A stretch of DNA of 18,772 bases. Source: Krasilnikovozyma curviuscula (lineage: Eukaryota > Basidiomycota > Tremellomycetes > Cystofilobasidiales > Mrakiaceae). The stretch is taken from positions 1-18,772 of the forward strand of contig MVAQ01000324.1 in NCBI GenBank assembly GCA_014825775.1, in the 5' to 3' direction. The notes below the pieces were generated by a model, which saw only the letters and a list, made by a program, of their open reading frames with translations, was not told the DNA's origin and did no database searches. This document shows, in pieces, positions 7,886 to 15,760 of the stretch; the stretch's first letter is position 1; each line of letters opens with the position of its first letter. Made by a program: the position numbers and the translations under genes.

Positions 7886-10800
7886 CTAAGAGGATGAAGC
7901 TACGGCTTCTTCTAGTGCTAGAGGGGATGTACTTTGTTTTTTCTTGAGCTCCTTGACGCTCTTCTTCCTACCGAAAAACCCTGAGATGCCACCTTTGGCT
8001 GGTTTTGGGGACACCGCCGGAACATAGTTCTCCTCCGTCGGAGATTCAGGTAGGGCAGATGATGATCTCACACCTGACATCTCCTCCACCCTGGCGAGAG
8101 GTGAGGCAGAGTTCGACATGTTTGGAGGCTGGTCGTTCTTTTCAGTGGTGTTGGAGCTTGAGAGTAGATCAGCCGCGTTGGACCTGGTGAAGAAACAATA
8201 ACTCATGTAAGTCAAAAAAAGAAAAGTAAGGGAAATCGACTTAGATCGTAAATTACCAGAGATTGACACCACTCAGGATTCCACCTGACTTGTCGTCCGA
8301 CTCTGAGTCGACAATCTTGGCCAGAGCTCGTGCAGCTTTAGTATCCCTACGACTGACTACAGCAGAAGGAGGTGGGTTTTCTCCAGCCAGAGCCCAACCA
8401 AAGGTCCAATGCTCATCCTGCCAATGATCCAACGCGACAACGTCATCAGTCTCGATTAATATACAAAATGATTCCCTTCGATCTCACCATGATGACATTC
8501 TCTTCACCAGATTCCTTCCTTTTCTGATGGATTCGTGCCTGCCATTGCTCAATGATCTTCGAGCCATCCTTCTTCGCCTTTTCCAAGTTCTTCACTCTAT
8601 GTTCTTCAACAGTTCTAGCTGCTCGGTGGTATTTCTTGTCCCACAGTCGCTGACCTAATTTTTATGTGGGGAAAGGAGGGGGGTAAATGTATTAGTTTAG
8701 GTACTCATAGAATCCAGGGAAGAAGAGACTCACCCGTCAAATACCTCTTTGCGGGCAGCTCTCTGATCTTGGCCAAATCATCTGCGTTCATAGTGAGACC
8801 TTGAATCTCAAGTTCCGGTTCCATCTCTCTAACTACTCCTTTGATAGAGACTCTTTCTCTGATCATTCCGTCTTGAATGAAGGGGTTGCCATTTCCGACC
8901 GCGTAGACCGCAGGATGGCCCGCAGTATCAGGTCCGTCCAAATTGTCCTTCGGACCAACTCGAGGACCAGCAACATCCACAGAATTCTGTTGCTGCTCAC
9001 TTCTTCTATTAGAGCTGGAGGTGGAGGAATGATAGGAGGCGCCAGACATCGAGGCGTGGTTACTGTTTAGCGGGAGCCCTGATACTTGAAGAGTGTCCAC
9101 TCTTGAACGAGCGGGCATCCCCTCCACCCCACCCTCGCCACTTTCCTCTTCGGAGAGAGGCTGCGGAGAATTTGCGCGAGTCCCTGGGAATTCAGAAGGG
9201 GTATCGAATAGGTCGACCGCAGGAGTGTCGGCTCCTGCGATTTGAGGTCCAGTTACGAATTTGCAGAAAGTTGCAATTGAACGGAAGCAGTACTGAAGGG
9301 AACAACAAAAAACACTTTTTCAGATTTCATCCCATCACACTCACACCAATAAGTAAAAGGGGACTCACCTTGGCGGGTGTTGTCATAGAAAACAAGGGAA
9401 TGACATGACACATCTCATCCCAGCACTGAACGTGTACCTTTGTTGGACCGTACCTCTGCTCGATTCCTTCTAAGGACGGGAGGAACTGTTTCACATGAGG
9501 AAGAACGGGGTAGCGATCTGGATGGGCAGCCTTGTGAGCGCTGCCGAACGAAACGTGATTAATTACAAGGTAGAAAGCAATTTATCCGAAGGCTTCCACA
9601 TAAACTTACGTATACAAAATCTCGTCTCTTAGCTAAATGCATCAGAATTTTCTTTTAGAATATGATGAAAGCTGTTGTTAATGTGGATTAGGACACTCAC
9701 CAGTTCTTTGTCACTAGCAATGATCAGCAAGGGACATAAACCACCTAAATAGCCCCAAGCAGGCGAGACGTAAGGATGTGCAAGCTGATGATTGGTGGCA
9801 TATAGTTGAATTTGTCCTCTCTAATGAATAGAATATCGATAGTCAGCCCAACAATGCTTTACAGCCAACACGTATGGACTCACAATGGTGACTAGTTGGC
9901 CATCGACTTCTAAAGTCAGATCGTGAGCTTCAGCTGGATCTGCAGCTGACTGTGGTTTCTTGGCATCCGTAGCGACGGGTTTTTCGTTGCTGCCGTCAGC
10001 AGTTGGTTGTAGGCTTATCTTCTCCTCTGATGGGTCACCTTCGGGGGGCTTGTCATCTCCCCGAATAGTCGTTTTGGGGTTATTACTGCCACTCCCACCC
10101 ACTGCATGTTCTGGGCTATCCCATGGTGACATTGTGAAGTCAGGCTGCTTCAACATTTTGCTCAATTTCTCTTCGCCGTTGATTTCTGTGTCGCCTCTGG
10201 CTGTGGTTCGTTCCATGGCAGTCCCGGAGTGGTTAAGCTTGTCCGAAAGGGATGGATTGAGAGTGGCAAGCGCTTCTTTGACTTTGTTTCTTAGGTTCGA
10301 CTGGAGTAGGTCACTGACTTCAGGTGCAGGGGGTGGCCATAGAGTCGAAGGTTTGTGGATGAACCCCTAGTGTAAAAGAAGTAAAATCAATATTAAAGAA
10401 GTTTTTCCTGCCAAGTATGCCAGATGATCGATGGAAATTTACGTAAGGAGGCATCACATCACCAGCAAAGTTCTCCATCACAGAAGGGCTAGCGGGAAAA
10501 AGATGCGTCATAGTCAACACAAACTCTTTGGTCTGGGAAGATGAGCGACACTTACAAACAATGCGTCAAGTCACACCATGGTGAGATGGCAACTGCTCCC
10601 GCAGGCATAGGTAAACCGCTGTCTCGAATCACTTGTAACAAAGTGAGCACAAGATTTCCGCCAGCGCTGTCACCAGCAATGATAAGATTTTTTGGAGAGA
10701 CAGCCCTATGTTTCGCTCCAGGGGGTGGTCGAATGAGGTAGAGATCTGAAGAAGGAGTTTCAGTGCATGGAGATGAGACTGATGGGTTTGCAGACTCACA

Positions 10801-12224
10801 AGCGGCAATGCAGTCTTGAAGAGCACAAGGAAACGGGTATTGAGGGCTTTTTCTCTAAAATTTTGAGATCTTTAGGTCCCAGTCGAAGCTAAGGCAGACT
10901 TATAGATCAGCACGTACATAGTTCACTGCGAACGCTCTGCCCTTCATCTTTCGAGCATACCTCCAGATGGTGTAACGACTGAGACCCATAGTAAGAACAT
11001 TGAGTAAGCAAATCAGAAAACAGAATACAAGAAAGGCTTACTGTGTGTTGATGGAACCCTGACAACACAAGCAGTCGTCAGAGATTGTCATCCAAAGCCT
11101 TGAAAACGGCAACTACGCACCCAGTAATGAGCACCACCATGGATATACAACATGCACCTCATCTTGTCCATATCTTGATCATACTCTTCATCTAATTGTC
11201 CTTCTTTCCCAGCAGCCTTGGCATCCTTCTCCCTCTGTTTTTGTTTTGCTTTGACCTCTTCCTTGTCTTTATCCCAATCTCGCCTCATTGCTATCCACTC
11301 ACCCTCTACATCATCACGGCAACGAATGTACATAAGTCGATAGAAGTACTTAGCGGATGTTTTGTGCAGCTAGACATTTCAATCTACTCACCGACACCAG
11401 TCAATCCTCTGACTTGCCACCATTTCGTCCCACCTACAATTTTGGTAGCATGTTCAGGACCGCCTAGTGCTTCAATGAGGATTCCAGCTGCTTCTTTACA
11501 ACTTGATAGTGGTATAAGGACCTTAATGACGATGACATACCAGGGCGAAGGAATGTGCGTGTTTCCGAATCTGAGAAGAACATTTTTCGAAGTCAGGACG
11601 TGAAATTCCTCCCTCAAAAAACCAGCATAGCATACCTTTGCAGATCTTAGAGTAACAAGTCGGAAATGTTAGAGCCAGTTCTCTAAGGGAAGCGGTGTCA
11701 GCTCACCTTCGACCGTATTTTTTGTGCTCATCTCCAAGAAAGCTTTCATGACATTGAAGGCCTCTACATAAACAGAGTGCTGACACAGTGGTCAGTCGAA
11801 AACCACCTCGACGATTTGCAGGCACGAGATAAGCTGGAGTGTCATCCCTCCGTTACGCACCATCGAACAGCAATTCGCTCCTCGCCTTCGAGTCTTTTGT
11901 AGCCTTCTTCCTGCTCAGGTAATCTTTATAACAGAGATAGGTCTTAGTACAGGTTGACGGACAGAGGGAATTCACGTGGATAACAGCGTACGTTTGAAAA
12001 GAGTCGACACCACCAGAGGAAGCTCTTGGCCGACCCTACGTTGAAAGATTCGTCGTCAGCATCTTCGTCAAGTACTACTCCAAAAGATGAAGACAATTAC
12101 ACTGATAAGGTCGAAAGACCCATCTTAGAAGTGGGAAGGGCTAGCAAGAGCAGAGAAATGCTGTTGACGAACAAGTTAATTGCTGAAGCGTCACAGGCCT
12201 GTACGTCTGCCTGCGCCACCCCAT
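7886..12224 (-). CDS. Large alpha/beta hydrolase, hormone-sensitive-lipase type (abhydrolase-3)
   Basis: This is probably a lipid or sterol esterase. Exons: 12035-11992, 11910-11857, 11779-11707, 11645-11636 (10 nt), 11570-11392, 11305-11121, 11058-11042 (17 nt), 10978-10918, 10854-10800, 10745-10556, 10488-10443, 10366-9884, 9820-9701, 9632-9610 (23 nt), 9540-9369, 9292-8734, 8654-8488, 8417-8257, 8183-7886. All phases agree, giving at least 965 residues. Motifs in order: KWWQVRGLTGVEGEWI; the oxyanion-hole motif HGGAHYWG, split by an intron; GDSAGGN with the nucleophile serine; the acid in ASDKELLRDE; the histidine in WDEMCHVIPLF. A disordered insert of about 150 residues (exon 10366-9884) splits the catalytic domain. 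A C-terminal tail of about 300 residues has a charged helical part (RLWDKKYHRAARTVEEH) and a basic end (GFFGRKKSVKELKKKQ). The first exon is uncertain; an ATG at 12224-12222 is one candidate. Substrate and location are not shown. Confidence 0.85.
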
Positions 12225-12344
12225 TAACGTACCTAATATGTCAAGCGAGGAGTCACAGCTGGTCTTTCAAAAAGGATGCAAGATGCCTTAATCCGTATAT
12301 AAGATTCGTACATAAGCCGTGTATTACAGCCTAGTTCCCCTCTT
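12225..12344. other. Short spacer between tandem minus-strand genes
   Basis: About 120 bases separate the stop of the Ecm15-like gene from the likely start of the lipase-like gene. The promoter of the latter must be very compact or lie within the Ecm15-like gene. No other feature is seen. Confidence 0.45.
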
Positions 12345-13240
12345 TCAATCGAGCTTCTCCTTCTCCGTCTCTCCCGATGGGGTGGTGTCAAGCTGAAGGA
12401 TGTCCTCCACCCTGGATACCTTAGTGAGGTTTCCGGTTCCTGGTGCAAAAGGAGTCTCTGAGTAAAGAGAAGGCTTGGATTCAGCAGAAAGAAAGAAACA
12501 AAGTATTACCTGGAGAGATGATCTTGTCGACACGGGTTCCAATCCTGATATCAGTTGCAATCCTGGGAGTTCCCATAGCGTGGACAGCAGCGTGGCACTC
12601 TCCTATGACTCTCATAACTTCACTCCAGCTTCCTTCTGAGAAGTTTCAGCAACATGAAGTAAGAACCGGTCGAGCGGCGTCAGCTTGATCATATATGTGG
12701 GGACAAGAACAGATAATGCAACCCCTTACCCAAGTTAGTGCCGTATCCATGTAGCTTTGCGATACGAGATATATACTGTCAGCTTTCTGTGTATTGCTTA
12801 CTGGGAAAAAATCTGAAGACTGACCTTGTAAGTTATACCACTCTTCTCAAGAACTCTTTGACACTAGTTAATCCCAAGACGCGTTCAATTAGCACTCCAA
12901 ATCATTCAGCATCGATTCAAGAAGTGCTTCGATGTGACTCATACTTCAGCAATTTGAGGAGCGACCTGATTGATGAAAGGAAGGAATTAGCAACAGGAAG
13001 CAAGGGAATCCGGTATAACAAACTTACTGACGGCTCCGGAAGACCCATGGGGATCAAGCAGACTACCAATATAAACCTAGTCGTTAGTTGCTACATCCTT
13101 CAGCTATACAGATGAGCAGCTTCATCACTCACAGTCTTTAGTCGAGAAAGGCCGCCCATCCCAAACAGTCAGCAAATTTCTACAGTTTGTGAACAATAGA
13201 CAGGCTCACCTGCTACAGCGTATAGATCTGATGAAGCCAT
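12345..13240 (-). CDS. ECM15: Ecm15 / MTH1187 (UPF0045) family protein
   Basis: Family members are about 100-residue ferredoxin-like-fold proteins, oligomeric in solved structures and proposed to bind thiamine or a related ligand; the yeast member is Ecm15, whose name comes from a cell-wall phenotype. Exons: 13240-13210, 13062-13028, 12965-12945 (21 nt), 12863-12825, 12754-12730 (25 nt), 12635-12510, 12457-12345. All phases agree, 129 residues. The sequence follows the family through its length: YAVAVCLIPMG near the start, AECQRVLEKSG, LHGYGTNLEGSW, the helix VMRVIGECHAAVHAMG, and the diagnostic TDIRIGTRVDK. A C-terminal tail of about 40 residues (ETPFAPGTG onward, acidic and disordered) exceeds the yeast protein. 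The start at 13240 is the only one that joins in phase to the VCLIPMG exon. The first intron (13209-13063) is long for this window. Confidence 0.85.
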
Positions 13241-13706
13241 TAAAGTGTGATTTGGTAATACCGCGTGAACGTCTAGGAAGGGGTACCAGGAGAGGTCGCG
13301 CGATTCCTGCTGCTGTCGCCCAACCAGCTCAACCGTTTTCTTTTCCTTTTCAAGACCGTGGTCGACTCCCGAATAGCAATCACTCACCTTCGTTTTGGAC
13401 AGCATCACATTCATTTGATAGGAAGCACCAGCAGAACTTGCAGGTAGACAAGGTACGCTCGATGACACTAGCTCGAAGGGCGTTGTTCCCTGAGGGCGAC
13501 GTTTCCTACTTCTGCTTCCTGCACTACCCCTCTCTCAGGTCATTATACTTACTTTTACTCTGTTAATGTGCCTCTCTACTATGATGTGCCTGCTCGAAAC
13601 TCTGGTCTTATGCTCAAACACACGCTGTCTCCTATCAATTTCCCCTTTTGAAAGCCCTTTTCAGCATTTTACAATCACGACACACATCCGACTTATCAAC
13701 TATACT
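13241..13706. other. Divergent promoter between Ecm15-like and second secreted barrel gene
   Basis: This 466-base region separates two divergent genes. On the minus strand an intron-like segment (donor GTGAGT near 13386, acceptor CTAG at 13273-13275) lies just upstream of the Ecm15-like ATG and may be an intron of its 5' untranslated leader. The right end (13500-13706) is pyrimidine-rich on the plus strand, typical of a leader. No complete gene is seen. Confidence 0.45.
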
Positions 13707-15388
13707 ATGTTGTCTTCATCAGTTACAGCCCTTTCAGTGCTTGTAGCTTCTTTGCTCACAACCTCTGTCGTTCAAGCAAACAATCACGCTGCAGTACCAC
13801 ATGCTAGACACAGGTTCGAAATGAGGGAAGCCAACTCGACTGAAGCTCTGGAAAAGAGAGACAACGTCGGAGCCAGCAATGCCAGATTCACTTATTACGA
13901 TACTGTGAGTAGTAGCTATGCTTAAACTGGTGGGAAATTTAGGCGGGCAACAAGGGTACCATGGTGACTGACCTCGCTCGATCTGCCTTTTTTTTAGTCC
14001 GTTGGACTGGGCTCTTGCGGTATCTATCACGTACGTTTTTTCATCGTGTTCTACTTTTGAGATGCTGATCTCACTAACAAGATTCTGTTAATTTTATCAG
14101 GCTAACTCAGAATACGTGCGTTCTTTGTTCTTCAGCTCGGAGCACGCTTTGTTGTCGGCGCAGCACCTATGTTGACCCAACCATTTTCAAATTATTTTGG
14201 ATTTAATTCTCAACGATACAGACTGTTGCACTGAATTCGGATCAAACCAATGCTGCTGGTGGTGGATACCCTTCTCCGCTTTGTGGTTTGCAGATTGGAA
14301 TCACATACGGAGGTGAGTAGCAACTCAAGAATAGCATCAAGGGGGACTAACGAAACCAACAAATTTCTCCTTTTTTTGAACGCGTTGTGAATCAAGGCAA
14401 AACCACATATGCTACTATTCAGGTATGTGTTTTGATGGCTTCGGGATTCAGGTGTCTACTGGTGGCAAGGATTTGACTGACTGGGTAATTTTGGCCTCCA
14501 CCATCGTTGTTTTTACGTCGTTCTAGGATGAATGTCCAACATGCCCATGGGTGCGTTCCTTATTTTACTACCCTTCTGACTATCCCAAGCTGACGGCTAT
14601 CTTTTGTCGGCGCTTCCTCCTCACGCCTCACCCCAATTTCTTCATTGGCCGCAGGGAGGACTCGATTTGTCAGAAGGTCTTTTCTCTTTCTTTGCTGATC
14701 AGAGTGTTGGTGTGCTGTACGGAACTTGGTGGTACACTGGTTCTAATGGCGACAGCTCTCCTGCTACTACTAGCACAACTCCTGCTTGGACTCCGTACGT
14801 CACTTATATTCGCCTTTTTTTCGTTGTTACCATATTCTAACCAAAGCTCATGTCTCCAATTACCCAGAACCACTACTTCTACTTGGCAAGCGTGAGTATC
14901 CATAAGAACTTTAGCGTTCGAGAATTGGCATCTCTGACCGGCTTTCTTGCAGTCCTACCACCACATCTACTCCAGCTTGGACCCCAGCTACCACTAGCAC
15001 CTCCACCTCACAATGGGTTGCCCCAACTACTTCAACTTCAACTTCCCAATGGGTCGCACCAACCACTTCGTCAACGTCTTCAACCTCCACCTATGTAGCG
15101 CCTTCCTCGTCTGCCGCTTGGTCGTCCGCGGGGATCATCTCTGCCAGTGGCTCGTACTATTCGGCATACCTTTCTGGATCCGGATCTTCCGCAACATCAG
15201 TCTACCAAGCTGTCGCTACCGACTCGGCTGGTAACATCATTGCCCCTCCAGCTACGCTCTCTGGGCTTGTTGCCCCATCCGCTTCAGCTGGTATCGCTGC
15301 TACTGCTGGAAACAACCTTCAGATGATTGCGGAGGTCGTCGGTGGATTTGGTGGAGTGGTGTGCAATGGAAATGCACACTGTGTGTAG
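13707..15388 (+). CDS. Secreted double-psi beta-barrel protein with kexin propeptide and Thr/Ser/Trp repeats
   Basis: Exons: 13707-13904, 13998-14030, 14101-14115 (15 nt), 14222-14312, 14397-14422 (26 nt), 14527-14550 (24 nt), 14655-14794, 14868-14891 (24 nt), 14953-15388. All phases agree, 328 residues. Residues 1-24 form a signal peptide ending VVQA. LEKR at 48-51 is a classic kexin site, so residues 25-51 are a probable propeptide. The barrel domain covers about 58-156: ARFTYYDT, GLGSCGIYH, C103, the conserved DECPTC (D122) and LDLS (D133), then VGVLYGTWWY. After it comes a low-complexity Thr/Ser/Pro-rich stalk with repeats of the type TTSTSTSQWVAP, then an Ala/Ser/Gly-rich tail ending in CNGNAHCV. 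No GPI signal is obvious. The family (RlpA, barwin, loosenin) acts on or binds wall polysaccharides; the exact role is unknown. It differs from the barrel protein at 4006-4924 in having the barrel before the linker. Confidence 0.88.
14953..15105 (+). repeat. Tandem Thr/Ser/Trp-rich coding repeats
   Basis: Two adjacent units encode TSTSQWVAP, and weaker units precede (TTSTPAWTP) and follow (SSTSTYVAP). The unit is about 12 residues. The preceding 24-nt exon (14868-14891) encodes a shorter similar unit (TTTSTWQA). The repeats form the stalk after the barrel domain and are probably O-mannosylated. Confidence 0.65.
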
Positions 15389-15737
15389 AAACTGACGAGT
15401 TTGGGAGCATTTGTAACCCAGCTGAACGGGTTACTCTCAGACTTGTCATCACTCAGACAGGTTTCTTCTCCCTCAACGATATACCCACCAACTTCACCTC
15501 TCCCGTTATGATTATGATATTCTTGTGTACCTATCCTCGCACTCACTAGCCTACAGTTCTTATAGAACTCCTCCTTCTAAACTTCGCCGAGTTTTGTGTC
15601 TTTTTCGCTTTTTCACACATTTTTGTTTGCATTCTTATTCGCCATTCCTCTCTATATCTCTTGATTCTACTTCCGAACAGCTGGACCGTTTGGGATTTTT
15701 ATGGTGATATTTGAGATCTACTGGAGTCGCAGCGAGA
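15389..15737. other. Spacer and promoter upstream of PUS1
   Basis: These 349 bases hold the 3' end of the secreted protein gene and the PUS1 promoter. From about 15560 the plus strand is strongly pyrimidine-rich, as expected for a fungal promoter or leader. A short upstream open frame starts at 15701. No RNA gene is visible. Confidence 0.5.
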
Positions 15738-15760
15738 ATGCTCGCCAAAACTTTGGTTGA
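15701..15760 (+). other. Upstream ORF overlapping the PUS1 start
   Basis: An ATG at 15701 opens a 19-codon frame ending in TGA at 15758-15760. It overlaps the PUS1 ATG at 15738 in another frame. If it lies within the mRNA it would lower initiation at the first PUS1 ATG. The transcription start is not known, so its role is unproven. Confidence 0.35.

Noticed and set aside
11281..11369. Minus-strand reading LHKTSAKYFYRLMYIRCRDD as an exon of the lipase-like gene
   Set aside because: It is open, but the phase does not fit the preceding GTGAGT donor. Splicing from 11392 to 11305 (acceptor GATGTAG) gives GLTGVEGEWIAM in phase and matches the expected KWWQVRG...GEWI block.
12026..12334. Plus-strand open frame starting MADPTLKDSSSASSSS
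   Set aside because: It lies antisense to the first exons of the lipase-like gene, is low complexity at its start, overlaps probable splice sites of the other strand, and has no family motif.
13169..13468. 99-codon minus-strand open frame upstream of the Ecm15-like gene
   Set aside because: It contains the Ecm15 start exon and a GTGAGT donor read through as codons; no family signal.
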